Assembly: GCA_032821775.1 (NCBI GenBank)
Contig: JAVLRN010000010.1
Span: 2,356,001 to 2,420,000 of the forward strand
DNA from: Sanguinoderma infundibulare
Lineage: Eukaryota > Basidiomycota > Agaricomycetes > Polyporales > Polyporaceae
Length of the DNA stretch: 64,000 nt
Reading direction: 5' to 3'
Under the pieces are notes generated by a model. It was given only the letters and a program-made list of their open reading frames with translations, was not told the origin of the DNA and made no database searches. The translations under genes and the position numbers were made by a program. Positions 33,120 to 45,109 of the stretch are shown in pieces. The stretch's first letter is position 1. Each line of letters opens with the position of its first letter.

Positions 33120-33560
33120 TGAGGGCTACGTTATCCTCCGCTTTAATGGAGATGTTAGGTTCTGGAAGATGATGCTGACTAGCATACATCATTGCCCTAT
33201 ACGAGCTCCAGCGTAGGCAACGTTTATGGAACCAACAACAGGAGACGAAGGAGAAGGACAGTGGAGGTCAGAGGCGAAAGACATCGTCATGGGGATACAC
33301 ACAGCTCCAGAGTACCAACGACGTTTTTACCACCTTATGACCACAGTACACACTGCGATCCCACTCCGACGGTGCCTGTATCGAGAATAGGAAAACTAGG
33401 AACACACCACGTTCCCCGGGCGGCCCGGTGTCAAACTTAATTGACAGCATCATCTCCCCGGGACCACATCAAAGATATACCGCTCTCACCACACCGGCGT
33501 GGCAGCTCAATAGATATATAGGGGTCAAAAGTTCACAAGCGGGTCTTGAAGAATGACAGT
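33120..33560. other. Intergenic region
   Basis: Promoter side of membrane protein 3 and 3' side of the aldehyde dehydrogenase. A TATATA at 33515-33520 is present. No gene recognised. Confidence 0.35.
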
Positions 33561-35859
33561 CTACAGCAGTCGTTTGAGAGAGTCCTGGCGCGTCAGCAAC
33601 ACGGAAGCTGTGCCGACAAGTGCGACCGAGAGCCATAACGCCCACCTGCGCGAGCCGTCCTTCTTCCCCGGGCGCGGAGGCAGTGACGGCAAGAGGGCGT
33701 TGAGCGGCGCGAGCGACTGTCCGAAAACTGTTAGCGCTCTTGGGAGACAGACGGGCGAATCAACGAACCTTGTATGGTGGGTACCTGCACCCGAAACCAA
33801 GCTTGTCCACCCTGCGGAACGGCCAACGTAAGTTGTGGTGCGAGAAGTGAGCGAAGGCAAAAGCTGACCAGCCCGGGTTGTCGATGAACGCGCGCTTGTG
33901 CGTGAACTGCTCGAACATGTCGAATCCGGTGTAGTACCCATCTACGAGAATCAAGGGATGAGTGGCTGGCCATCCAGAGCGTTTTTGCACCCACATCCAC
34001 TGGCTCCAACACCGCCCATAGGCACTCCGGGGACTGAATGGAACATGAGCAATGCAACCTACGAAGACTTATGTGCCAGACCCACCTCCGACGATGATCA
34101 TGGTGTCGTTCGCGACCGCTGAGCCGCTCTTCGTGTTGTTGAACACTAGGAACACCGAGTCAGTCGCAGACGCCTCTCGTGGAAATGTATTGAATTCACC
34201 CTTGTTCTGGAACGCCTTGTCCTGCGAGAAAACGTACACCACGAGGGGATGTTCCCTCTGGTTGATGAACCGAATCGCCTCGTCCGCGTCCTTCACAGGA
34301 ATAACCAGCAACACGGGGCCGAAAATCTCTCTTGATCGCGGTCAGCAGAGGATCGGAAGAGAACAGGCTTGCTGTAGACTCACTCGCTCATCAGCGAGTC
34401 GTCCCCAGTGACATCCCGGACGAGTGTTGGAGCAACGTATCTCTTCGCAACGTCGACCTCCCCTCCGAACACGATTTTGCCCTTTGTACCGTCCAGCAGG
34501 TTCTTGATCCGCTGCGCGTGCGATTCGCCAATGATGCGAGCGAGGGAGTCCGATTTCTCGGGACCGTCGGGGTAAAACTCGTGGTATCTACGCAGATGAT
34601 GACGGACGTGAGAGGCTAAAACGAATGCGACTTACACATCCTTGACTGCGTTGACGAATGTGTCCTGGAACTGCTCCGGTACGAGGACGTACTCTGGGCA
34701 GACGCAGACTTGTCCAGCGTTGAGGCAACGGCCCCAGAAAATTCGTTTGGCGGCGAGTTTGACGTCTGAATTGGGGTCGAGAACAACTGGGTTCTTTCCT
34801 AAGACAAACGATCAGTTACAGCGCATGGATGTACACCATTATAACCGTACCGCCAAGCTGGGTGATGCAAAAAGTTAGCGCGAGAATGGAATCGCATGAG
34901 CGCGGCGCGCAGACGTACCTCGAGCGTCAACGGGGTGAGGTGCTTCGCAGCCGCCGAAGCGACGATCCTAGCAACGCGTTCGTTCCCAATGTACAAAACT
35001 GACCGTTAATTGTCAGCAAAACAAACAAGTTGGAATCATGGAGCGGTACGTGCTATGGTCCCAACGAAGCTCAAGAATCTGGACCAACACGGGTCAGCGA
35101 TTTGTACTCCTCAGTAACATATGGTCTTACTCTGGTAGTCTCGGGGACTCCGCCGTTTACGACATGGTACAACTCAGGGTCAAGGTACTTCGGGACGAGC
35201 TCGGCAAACAGAGCGCTCGTCGCGGGAGTCTGCTCCGAAGGCTTGAGCACGACAGCGTTCCCGGCAGCGATCGCGCCGACCTGGCAACAAGAGCTTTTGC
35301 GTAAGAAAAGATGAAATTGCAGGGAGGTTGGCAGAGTCTGCACGTACGATGGGAGACATGGTCAGAACAATGGGACCGTTGAAGGGCGTGACGATGAGGA
35401 CGACGCCTTTAGGTTCGTGTCGGTACTTTGGACCCATCGCCCAGAAGCTGAAGTCGAAGTCGGCTTTCTTGCTAGCAGTCCATTTCTCGACGGAGCGGTA
35501 CGCCTTGGCCACGTCAACATAGACCCCGGCCATGTCTACACTGCATCGGTGTGGACTGACGTCAGCTGGTTGATCCGTGTCCTGGCCAGTGAGACACATA
35601 CAACTCAGTTTCGAGATGTGGTCGGCCGAGATCTTGCATGAGTGCCTCCTTCAGGCGTTGCTCGTTGTCCTTGAGCAAGTAGCCGACCTGAGCGATCTGC
35701 TCTTTGCGGAACGCGATCGACTTGGTCTTTCCGGACCTGAATGCCTCCCGCGCACGAGCATGGATCTGGAATCAAGGCGTCAGCAAACTGGACGCGGGAT
35801 TACGGCAGCTACGTCACCTTTGGGATGTCATCAATGGGAGTATAAGTGAGTGTGGTCAT
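33561..35859 (-). CDS. Aldehyde dehydrogenase, ALDH3-like with C-terminal membrane anchor
   Basis: NAD(P)-dependent aldehyde oxidation. Start [14 protein letters not shown] at 35859, then [20 protein letters not shown]. Multiple exons follow: [20 protein letters not shown] (substrate/cofactor region), [40 protein letters not shown] with LTLE (general base), and [20 protein letters not shown] containing the nucleophilic Cys. Then come [20 protein letters not shown] and [16 protein letters not shown]. The last exon, after an intron at about 33710-33770, holds [20 protein letters not shown], a hydrophobic tail ending SLKRLL. In ALDH3-type fatty aldehyde dehydrogenases such a tail anchors the enzyme in ER or lipid-droplet membrane. 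Divergent from the MDR gene 637 bases away, so coregulation is possible. Confidence 0.87.
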
Positions 35860-36495
35860 CGTGGGCGGACAGAGTCGTTTTGGCGGTCAAGAGAACGGTC
35901 GTCGGCTGCGATGCAGAGCGACGTCCGAGTCCAATGCCTACGTCGAGGGGCTTGACGTCGGCTGGGTTGGTTGGAAAGGCTGGGGCCGCGGAGCGCTGTC
36001 TGTCGGGGTCCAATCGGAGGTGCAATGGGCGCTTCAGCAGTCGTCGCCATCATCCGCTATGACTTTGCCCTGGCCCGGCCTCCCTCGTTCTGTGATATTC
36101 CCCTTGAACTCTCATCATCGCAGATCGCTCTGGTCTCTCCTAGGTATGATAGTGAACGAGCCGCATACTACCCGCCTTCTTATTCATGCAACGTTCTCGG
36201 CGCGTAGTGACGGCCTGAGGCCGGTGGCATCGGGGTTCAAGGTGTGTTGTCCAAGGTGATAGTTTACGTGAGGTACTCATGCATATGCATCTGTGGTCAT
36301 TGCGATTAGTACAGAACAACAGGGACTTCAAGCGTCAAGCTTCAAGACCCGCGATTGAGTTCAACCCCAACACATACATGCAATGCCATATAAAGCAAGC
36401 CCATTGTCGTTATTTCCCTGCAGCACCATCTTGAGTGCAGGGCACGTCATCCTCCATCGCTGGTTCCAGTTCCCCGAAACCCATTAGGCATTGTT
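35860..36495. promoter_or_regulatory. Divergent intergenic region between aldehyde dehydrogenase and MDR reductase
   Basis: 636 bases between two oppositely oriented start codons. Some minus frames are open here (MATTAEAPIAPPIGPRQ), but they do not join the dehydrogenase in a family-like way. It probably holds both promoters. Confidence 0.4.
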
Positions 36496-37836
36496 ATGTC
36501 CCCCCCTCCCAAGCAGCGCGCATGGCGCGTTGTCGGCAGCGGAAAGCCCTCGAAAGCCCTCCGCCTCGTCACCGATGCGCCAGTACCAAAGCCCAAGAAG
36601 GGTGAGGTGCTCGTCAAGGTCCACGCGGCCGCTTTGAATCCAATGTGAGTAGTCGTAGCCTTTCCTTGCGAAACCATCGTGTGCTAAGATGGCGAGCGCA
36701 GTGGTTTCAAGGTCCTCCGCATGCTCCCTGGCTTCATCCTACGCCGCGCACAATCGTGGGAGTTCGACGTCTCCGGAGTCGTGGTGGACGGTAATGGCAG
36801 CGAGTTTAAGGAGGGCGACGAGGTCATTGGTATGCTCTATCCTAGTGAGTGTCCCCCTGTGTCTCCTCCGGGCCGCTCGTTGAGCGGCGGTGCGCACAGC
36901 GTACACCCTGTTCTCCTCGGGCCACGGCGCGCTCGCGGAGTATACAGTCATCCCCGTCTCCGGTACAGTGCGCACGCCCAAGAACGTCGGGATCACCCCC
37001 ACCCAAGCAGCAGGCTTACCGATAGCCGCCATCACGGCATACTACAGCCTCGTCACCGTCGCCAAACTCGAGGCGGGCCAGTCCGTCTTCATCAATGGGG
37101 GGAGTACGGCGGTGGGCACGTTTGCTATCCAGATCGCGAAGGCCCTTGGGGCGCGCGTTGCTGTGAGCGCGTCCGGGAAGAACGAGGCTCACGTGCGCGG
37201 GTTAGGCGCAGACGAGGTAAGCGGTAATCGCTAATTTCTGCTTCATCTTTGGGGCTCATTGCGGCTGACGCGCGAACAGTTCTTCGACTACACGAAGGGC
37301 CCGCTGCACGAGCAGCTCGTCGCGTCGGACCCAAACCCGAAATACCATGTGTTCCTCGAGGCGGTCGGTCTGCTCGACCCCGCGCTGTTCGTGGACAGTC
37401 CAGCGTATCTCGCGCCGCAGGGTGTCTTCATCTCGGTCGGTCCCCAGGGGAAGGGCATCGCGAACATAGCAGAGTTCATGTGGAAGGTATTGCTGCAGCC
37501 CGCGTGGCTGGGCGGCACGAAGCGCAAGTGGACGTAAGTCGTCCATTCTTGTGATGCCGCTGGGTGATGGGTTGGTGCTGATGCGTGGCGCAGGTGGCTC
37601 AGGATTCCTGACGTCAAGGAGTCGCTGGAGGTTGTCGTGAAGCTTGTAGAGGAAGGCACGTCTCTCCGTTGAATCGCTTAACGCCGAGTAGGTGCTCACA
37701 GTGTTACGCAGGGAAAGTGCGGCCAGTAGTCGACTCGGTGCATGCGTTCGAGGACGCGTTGAAGGCGTACGAGCGGATCATGACGAGTCGAGCGACTGGG
37801 AAGGTCGTCGTAAAGGTCGATCCTACGGTCGAGTAG
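36496..37836 (+). CDS. MDR-superfamily zinc-independent oxidoreductase (quinone reductase/enoyl reductase-like)
   Basis: Six exons. MSPPPKQRAWRVVGSGKPSK, KGEVLVKVHAAALNP joined to IGFKVLRMLPGFIL, WEFDVSGVVVDGNG and FKEGDEVIGMLYP. Then GALAEYTVIPVSGTVRTPKN, AAGLPIAAITAYYSLVTVAK, and the cofactor loop FINGGSTAVGTFAIQIAKAL, where a GG-S-x-x-V-G motif predicts NAD(P)H binding. The end is GKVRPVVDSVHAFEDALKAY and TGKVVVKV. No structural or catalytic zinc Cys cluster is seen, as in quinone oxidoreductase and trans-enoyl reductase-like members. The fifth intron (about 37656-37709) appears to use a GC donor (GCACGT). All other junctions are GT-AG and in phase. Substrate unknown. Confidence 0.88.
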
Positions 37837-38919
37837 GCAGCCTAAGCAGTGCTGTCACCGTGTGGCTCATCTGGAATCGGATTACAATGAACGCATGTTC
37901 GACATCCCTATCTCACACCAATGCGATCCGTGTTCCTTCCCTAGTTGTCTGCGGACGCCGCGCTAATCCGCGCCCATGGGCATCAGCGTCCGTCCGTTTG
38001 TTCCAGTTGCTTCCCGAAGCTCGCGCGCATCCGCTTCGAGCTCCCATTCGGTGATCTTGGGTGCGGCATTAGGTATGCTTGCAATCGCAAATCTTCTCGT
38101 CTCATCGCTGTTTCTCGCAGCCGAATATGAATATCCGTCGCCAGGCCTGCATTGTCGAAACTCCCTCGGACTAAGGAAGGGTCTCGACAAACGTCAGCTG
38201 TCCAACTGAAAGCGGTTGCGTCTAACCCTGTCGCTGCACCTCTGCCTCTTTCTTGTGGGCCAGAACGCCCGGATTCAACCTTTTCTAGCAGCCGCGGCGT
38301 AGACTACTATGTACACACTCGGACGAATCGCCAACCTTTCTCCAAGGATGACTTTGAGGTGCCAGTGACTTGGACTGCATCGAGGAATCAGGCTGATGAT
38401 ATAGACACCGAGGAACGGCGAGACACGGTGTTCGGGCGAGACACGGTGATTGTGGTTTGCTTTATCCCTCCAGTCGGCATCTTCGCCAACAGAAGATGCC
38501 GACATCTCTCGGAGTAATCGGAGTGCCGCGGACCATATATACCAGGAAACTCAGCGTCCGATGCACCCTTCCGCTGCGACAAACCGGGGATTGTGGGAAG
38601 ACATCTTTAAAAAGCGGGCTGTTCCTTGGATGTGCCTTCTTGACTGCCCACAGGGAGTCATCGGACTCAGCTTTTCGCCCACCAAACCTAGGATCATGTC
38701 ATCGTCGGGGGGCTTCTAACTCCAACAATAAGTGCTGTCTCACCCAGTGTACATGGCCCGAAGGTGCTAACCCACACCAGGCCTGATCTCAAAGTCTTGC
38801 TTTGCAAACACCGAGGCTACCTTCGAGATATTTGAGAGCGTGCGCAGCGCCGCACCTCCCCCGGTTTTCAGATCGTCCTCACCGGGCTACTGCTGCAACT
38901 GCCGGACAAGTCCCCCCCG
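37837..38919. other. Intergenic region upstream of oxygenase D
   Basis: About 1.1 kb with no recognised gene. A TATATA at 38537-38542 lies 380 bases from the oxygenase D start, farther than in A-C and F. Confidence 0.35.
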
Positions 38920-40509
38920 ATGCCTGCAACAATCCTTCCGGCTGTCCCTCACTATGAACCTGCACCAATGACTCGGGAAGAATGTGCGTTAATGCTTCAC
39001 TGTCATCTCCTCCATTAACTCACGTTGGCAATCTAAGTGGACTATGCCGACTTCCCCATCATCGACATCTCCAAGGCCAAAACGCCCGAGGGCCGCAAAG
39101 AGCTTGCTCCAGTGGTCCAGGACGCTATGCGCACCTACGGTTTCCTGTACGTCGTGAATCATGGCCTGACCCAAGGCGAGGTCAGTCTGGATTATAGTTA
39201 GTGTGCTACACCGTGCCTAACCTGCACGACCTAGAACGACCGCATGATCGACATCGCGGATATCCCCTTTACTCAGGTTCCGGAAGAGGAAAAGAGGAAC
39301 TTCACCGGCAAGATCAAGGAAGTCGGTTCGTACAGGGGCTACAAACTGCGTCAATTCTGGGTAAGATATCACGACTAGCTTCGAAACAGCTTCAAATTAA
39401 CTGACCGAATCTGTGCCCTAATAGACGATCGACAATGGTGTTCGTGACCAGATCGAACACTACAATAGTGAGTTGAAGAATGGAATGCGTGACCACACAT
39501 ACTAACTTCGTATCAGTGCACCGGTCCATATTCCATCAGCGGCACCCGAAGGCATTGCAGCCGTTCTTGCCCGAGCTGCGGGCGATCTCCGAGCACAACC
39601 ACTACAACGTCCTCCATCCCGTTCTCAGGCGCGCTGACAGTCCTGTTGATGCGAACCGCAGCAGCTGACGGATGTATAGGTTGCTCGCGCTCGGCCTGGA
39701 ATTGGACGAGGAGACCTTCGTCAAGCTGCACAACTTCGATGCACAGGGAGAGTCTTACTGTGGGTCATGCATTCGATTCGCGCACCACGATCCTCCTGAC
39801 AAATACGTTCCAGTCCGGGTCATGAAATAGTAAGGGTCATTCGCCGAGCCCCGTCTACACAGAGGTTCAGATTATGACATTCGCACAGTTACCCTAGGAC
39901 CGAAGACGACGAGATCAAGACCAAGAACGTGTGGATGAAAGGGCACACCGGTGAGTGCAGCGTGCCAGCGTCGTCTATTACTGCTCATTTTCGCTCTCGC
40001 AGACATCGGCACCATCTCGATCCTCTGGAGCCAGCCCGTCGTGGCCCTGCAAATCATGTCTCCGGACGGGAAGTGGCGCTACGTCAAGCACATCCCCAAC
40101 GGTCTTGTGCGTGCGGTACTCTTCTACCGTAACTCGTGCGTATAAACGCTCAAGCGCAGAGTTGCAGATCGTCAACGCAGGGGATGCGATGGAGATGATG
40201 TCCGGCGGATTCTACAAGGCGACCATCCATCGCGTTTTCCAGCCTCCGGCCGACCAGCGCGGACACACCCGGCTCGGGCTGTTCTACTTTGGGTACGCAG
40301 ACGACGACGCGCGCCTTGTGCCGTTCAAGGAAAGTCCGGTCCTCCGGCGGGTCGGCATCACGAGGAAGTGCGCGGACGAAGACGCGCCGACCATGGGCGA
40401 GTGGCGCGTCGCACGCACGAAGGTGTACGGGTTGTCCGAGCTGCAGCGCAAGGATAACGTCGTCGAGGAGCAGGTGGTGAGCGGGCTGATTGTCAAGCAT
40501 TACAACTAA
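38920..40509 (+). CDS. 2OG-Fe(II) oxygenase copy D
   Basis: Intact family member on the plus strand. Start MPATILPAVPHYEPAPMTRE. Exon 2 DYADFPIIDISKAKTPEGRK, VVNHGLTQ. Exon 3 NDRMIDIADIPFTQVPEEEK. Exon 4 TIDNGVRDQIEHYN. Exon 5 HRSIFHQRHPKALQPFLPEL. Exon 6 LLALGLELDEETFV. Micro-exon at about 39814-39830 giving RVMKY. VWMKGHT, intron, DIGTISILWSQPVVALQIMS, then after another intron MEMMSGGFYKATIHRVFQPP and RLGLFYFGYADDD, ending LIVKHYN. Fe ligands His/Asp/His are present. All splice phases match the other copies. Nearest relative in the window appears to be E (VFQPPADQR, RKCADEDAP). Confidence 0.92.
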
Positions 40510-40658
40510 GCGGCGCCAAGGCGGTATCAGAGCACGGATGGCGTCCGCGATATCTCGTACGTCTGTAACGTCTGACCAGTCATGAGTACTTGAGATATAC
40601 AGTCGCTAGAGATACGTCCACTACTCACTCTTAATCGTGAGGCCCGCCAAGAGTGATA

Positions 40659-40863
40659 AGTTGTCCGACTCGTGCTCGTCAAGGAAAGTCCGGTCTTGCA
40701 GCGCGACGGCATATTGAGGAAGTGCGACAACGAGGATGCGCGGACGATGAAGGTGTGGCGAGTCATCCGGTCGAGCGTGTACGGAAATTCGGAGACGACA
40801 CGCAGGGACGACGGCGTCGAGGAGCAGGTCATGAACGGGATCGTGATCAAGCACTACAACTGA
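40659..40863 (+). pseudogene. C-terminal fragment of a 2OG oxygenase
   Basis: VVRLVLVKESPVLQRDGILR, KCDNEDARTMKVWRV and the ending GIVIKHYN-stop match the last 65 residues of copies D and E. No iron ligands and no upstream exons. It lies 150 bases downstream of D in the same orientation, consistent with unequal crossing-over or a deletion of a former tandem copy. Confidence 0.85.
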
Positions 40864-41226
40864 GGAAGCAGAGGTTCAGTTCGGAGCGGACGTCGAGCCC
40901 AGTATGCGAGAACGAACGACTAGTAGAGCACCATCCGCAGGTCATCCGACCGTAAGAATGCTGGAGCTTGGTCATCGGAACACATCATAGGGACGAAACG
41001 TGCGATCGCCTCCCGCCGTCGAAGCGAGCAGAGCGTAACCGTAATCCTGAACCCTAACCTGTCGCCAAAACTGAGCAAGCACTCCCACACCGATAACCGC
41101 GAACTCTCACCTGAACTCAGTCCGACACCACTCTACTTCCCTGCATGCACTATAATTGCTGACGACCATGTCGCACCATGCGTTCCCCTTCCCCACGAAC
41201 CAACCGCATCGACGGCCCCGGACAAT
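40864..41226. other. Intergenic region upstream of oxygenase E
   Basis: Contains several aaccctaacc/accgtaatcc-like motifs at 41035-41060. No gene recognised. Confidence 0.3.
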
Positions 41227-42769
41227 ATGCCGGCGACGACGATTCTCCCAACGCCGCGCTACGTGCCTGCGCCTGAGACGAAGGAACAGCGTCGGTTGCC
41301 ATTTGAACATATTTCTAATGACCAGAAGCTCACCGTGACACAGTCGACTATGCCGATGTCCCCGTCATCGACTTCTCCAAGGTCCACACGCCAGAAGGGC
41401 GCACCGAACTCGTTCCGCAAGTGCGCCACGCGATGCGCACATACGGCTTCATGTGCGTGGTGAACCACGGTCTGACGCAGGCTCAGGTCAGTGTGCGAGC
41501 GTGGTGAAAACGTCGTGGGATACTCACCGGAAGGTAGAACGACCGCATGATCGACATCGCGGACATCCCGTTCACCCAGGTCCCGGAGGTTGAGCAGGGG
41601 CAGTTCGTCGCGAAGATCAGGGAGCAGGGCGACTGGAAGGGGTACAAGCCGCGTCAATTCTGGGTGGGCGTTCCTTGTGAAATGAAAGCGGGACGTTGGC
41701 TAAGGTGCGAACGAACGTCCAGCATGTCGACAATGGTGTGCGCGACCAGATCGACCACTACGGAAGTCCGCTCTGCTTCCTTCACTTGCTGTATGTGTAT
41801 GGTACTGACGAGGTCATGACGGCGAATAGTTGCGCGTCCCGCGTTCGAGCAGCAGCATCCCAAGGCGTTGCAGCCGTTCCTCCCGGAAATTCGCGCGTTT
41901 ATTGAGCATTGTCATTTCAACGTCCTGCATCCGGTCCTCAGGTACGTTCGTAAGAACACATTGACACGCATGCTACTCACATAGGTGTGTTAGGCTGCTT
42001 GCTTTGGGGCTGGAGCTGCCGGAGGAGACATTTGTCGACCAGAATCGGTTCGACGCCGAAGGCATGACGTACCGTGAGTATTCTCGGAGTCCACAAGGAC
42101 GAAGTGCTAATGAGAGGGAACTGGTCAGTTCGGTTCGCAAAGTAGTGAGTTACAGTCTATACCTTGTTGCTATTGATGCGGTGCTCACCGACCGCGTCCA
42201 AGTTATCCACGAACGGAAGATGACGAAGCTAAAACAAACAACGTATGGCTGAAGGGACACACCGACAGCGGCACTCTCTCTATCCTCTGGAACCAACCCG
42301 TCACAGCGCTCCAGCTCATGGCTCCCGACGGCAAGTGGCGCTTTGTCAAGTACATTCCAAACAGTCTCGTGCGTCCCTCACGTTTCTATCCGGATACCCA
42401 TCCCGCAAGCTGAAATGTCTCCTGTAGATCATCAACACAGGCGACTCGATCGAGATGCTATCTGGGGGCTACTACAAGGCCACCATTCACCGCGTCTTCC
42501 AGCCGCCTGCCGACCAGAGGGAATACACCCGCCTCGGCCTGTTCTACTTCGCCTATCCGGATGACGACGTGCGCCTGGTGCCGTTCAAGGAAAGCCCGGT
42601 GCTGCAGCGCATCGGAATAACGCGGAGGTGTGCAGACGAGGACGCGCCGGTGACGAAGGAGTGGAGAACCAAGCGGATTGCCACGTATGGAGACGGGAAC
42701 ACGAAGCGTAAGGACGACGGGACGGAAGAGCAGATTGTGAGCGGGATGGTCGTAAAGCATTACAACTGA
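41227..42769 (+). CDS. 2OG-Fe(II) oxygenase copy E
   Basis: Start MPATTILPTPRYVPAPETKE with donor GTCGGT. Exon 2 DYADVPVIDFSKVHTPEGRT, VVNHGLTQAQ. Exon 3 NDRMIDIADIPFTQVPEVEQ. Exon 4 HVDNGVRDQIDHYG. Exon 5 RPAFEQQHPKALQPFLPEIR. Exon 6 LLALGLELPEETFVDQNRFD. The micro-exon encodes RFAKY. The catalytic exon NVWLKGHTDSGTLSILWNQP lacks the intron that C, D, F and G have inside HT/D. The last exon is MLSGGYYKATIHRVFQPPAD, LGLFYFAYPDDD, ending MVVKHYN. Ligands are complete and the frame is open through all junctions. Substitutions such as Asn for Ser in ILWNQP are unique to this copy and could reflect a different substrate. Confidence 0.92.
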
Positions 42770-43144
42770 GTGCAGGTGAGGAGAGGGGTTGTCAAGAGCG
42801 AGTTTGGAGTTGGCATTAAACACGAAATGTCTTGTACTAGCCCGTGTACTCTTGTTAAACCTCGGAATCGCATCGAAGCCAGATCGGTACAGCACGCACC
42901 TGCTTCTGTCCAAGTACAATAGAAAGACCTGAAAAACATTCCTCCGGCCGCTCTCAATCGCCTTGACACGTGCAGCTGTCACGGGTGTGACTGACCACGT
43001 GGGCCAATCGCGGGCCTCGCGTGATCTTATCACGGTGGCACCGCATTTGGGGACCGCCCGGAGAGGGAGCAGTTGTGGAACCGTCTCCCTCAGTTCTTCA
43101 AACTTTGACCGCGTATACATGTACCCCGTGCAGTAGTTGTACAA
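42770..43144. other. Intergenic region between convergent oxygenases E and F
   Basis: 375 bases between two stop codons. No gene recognised. Confidence 0.35.
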
Positions 43145-44785
43145 TTAGTTGTAATACTTCGACACGATCCCGTTCACCACCAGCTCCTCGACCTTCCCGC
43201 CTTTCTTTCTCGTGTCCTGGAACCCGAACGCTTTGTTCCGCCCGACGCGCCACGCGCCCATCGTCGGGGTGGCCTCATCGTCGCACATGCGCATGACCCC
43301 TACGCGCTGCAGCGCCGGACTCTCCGTGAGCGGCGCAAGCTTTTGGTCCTCATCAGCGAGGGCGAAGTAGTATGTCCCGAGGCGCGTGTAGCCGCGCTGG
43401 TCCTCGGGCGGCTGGATGACACGGTGGATGGTCGCTTTGTAGAACCCGCCGGAGAGCATCTCCATCGCTTCTCCGATGTTGATGACCTATCGGCAGGAGA
43501 TTGCGCGTGACAGGTAACTAAGTGGCGCAGAGATGAACAGGGAACAATACGTACCAGAGCGTTATCAACGTGCTTGACCCAGCGCCACTTTCCGTCTGGG
43601 GACATGATCTGGAGGGCGGAGACGGGTTGGCTGTAGAGAATTGTGATCGTTCCGACATCTATCAGAGGTCATGAGTTGACATCACTATCCGGAACCACTT
43701 GGAGTAAGGGAACGCTTGCCTGTATGTCCCTTGACCCACACGCCCTCCGATTTGGCCTCCTCCTCTGCGGACCTCGGATAACTGGCAGGACGGTCACCGG
43801 AGACCGGAGGCGTTGCTCCAGAAAGGACCTTCAACTCACTACTTTATGAAGCGAACTGTGAAAACAAGGACTTCGTAATTGACCTTGGGTTGACGGGAAG
43901 GATTCTGAGCGTACCGTGACTTCCAATCCCAGCTGCGGGATCGAATTGATGCATATTTACGAAGGTCTCTTCGGACAGCTCCATCCCCAGAGCCAGGAGC
44001 CTACAGATTAAGTGTGAACAGTGAGCGATCAAAGACTGACGCGCGCGTGATGAATGTTACCGCAGGATAGTGTGAAGGACGTTGCAATGGTTTTGATGAG
44101 CAAACGCCTCCAGTTCGGGGAGGAATGGCTTCAACGCCTTGGGATACGGACGATCGGCAAAGGGATTGTCTATGCCGCACTCGTCAGCATGTCGACATCG
44201 TCCGAGTCGGACGTAAGCCCGTCCTGTGTACTCACGACAGTATTGCTCGTTCTGGTCGCGAACGCCGTTGTGGATGGTCTGCGGAACATGCTCGTCAGCG
44301 AACTCCGGGGATGGCTGACACGACGTGAGCCGCGCACCCAGAGCTGGCGCAATTTGTATCCCAACTTGGACCCTTCTTCTTGCAGCTTGCAAGCGCATCG
44401 CTTCTTCTCGTCCTCTGAAACCTGGGTGAATAACATGTCTCCGATGTCGAAGACGCGTTCGGTCTAGTAGTAGAAGGCGACGTCACGCTGAGCAAATAGG
44501 TTGTCGTTCGGAAAGATGTACCTGAGAAGGGGTTAAGCCATGGTTGACGATATACATGAACCCCGTGGTCCGCATCACGTCGCGGACGCGGGGCGCGAGA
44601 TCCAAGCGACCTTCGGGCGTGCTAGCCTTCGAGAGGTCGATGATAGGCAAGTCTGCCCAATCCACTGCACGGTACGATAAATTTAGTCAAATAAATCGAC
44701 TTCGTAGGAAGTAATACTCACAGTTCTCTTTTGTGAGCGGAGCCGGGGTGTAGTGCGGTACCGGGGACAGGGTGGTGGCAGGCAT
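43145..44785 (-). CDS. 2OG-Fe(II) oxygenase copy F
   Basis: Start MPATTLSPVPHYTPAPLTKE at 44785. Exon 2 DWADLPIIDLSKASTPEGRL, IVNHGLTPSQ. Exon 3 TERVFDIGDMLFTQVSEDEK. Exon 4 TIHNGVRDQNEQYC. Exon 5 NPFADRPYPKALKPFLPELE. Exon 6 LLALGMELSEETFVNMHQFD. Micro-exon RFIKY. Then WVKGHT, intron, DVGTITILYSQPVSALQIMS. The last exon is MEMLSGGFYKATIHRVIQPP, RLGTYYFALADED, ending GIVSKYYN. Complete Fe ligands. ILYSQP and the C-terminal KYYN are shared with copy G, making F and G a pair. The phase at each checked junction is consistent. Confidence 0.91.
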
Positions 44786-44834
44786 GATAACAGTAACTAC
44801 AGGAGGGAAGGATGCGCATCGTCCCTCCAAGAGG

Positions 44835-44843
44835 CGTATATAG
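44835..44843 (-). promoter_or_regulatory. TATA-like box of oxygenase F
   Basis: CTATATACG in the gene's sense, about 50 bases upstream of the start codon. Confidence 0.4.
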
Positions 44844-45109
44844 GCGTCCAAAGGGACAGTAATAGCTGTGCGTCCCTCATCTCATTTAGACGTGGGATCC
44901 GGAGGATATCGCAACGTTTGGTTTTCGAGTCGCAAGCGATAAGAGACGCACATGACAGCACTGACGAACTCCGGGTTGCAAGAAGTGTGCTGTACATAAC
45001 TTGGTGTGGGACGATGTCGTTAACACACCTGTACAAGTCGTTATTCCTGTTTCTCGCGAGCCCAGCTAAGGGCGCGACAAGGTCAGGTTCCGTGAAAAGC
45101 CGACTGGTC

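Noticed and set aside
35856..36053. Alternative aldehyde dehydrogenase start MATTAEAPIAPPIGPRQ
   Set aside because: It does not splice naturally into YTPIDDIPK, whereas ATG at 35859 leads directly into that segment.
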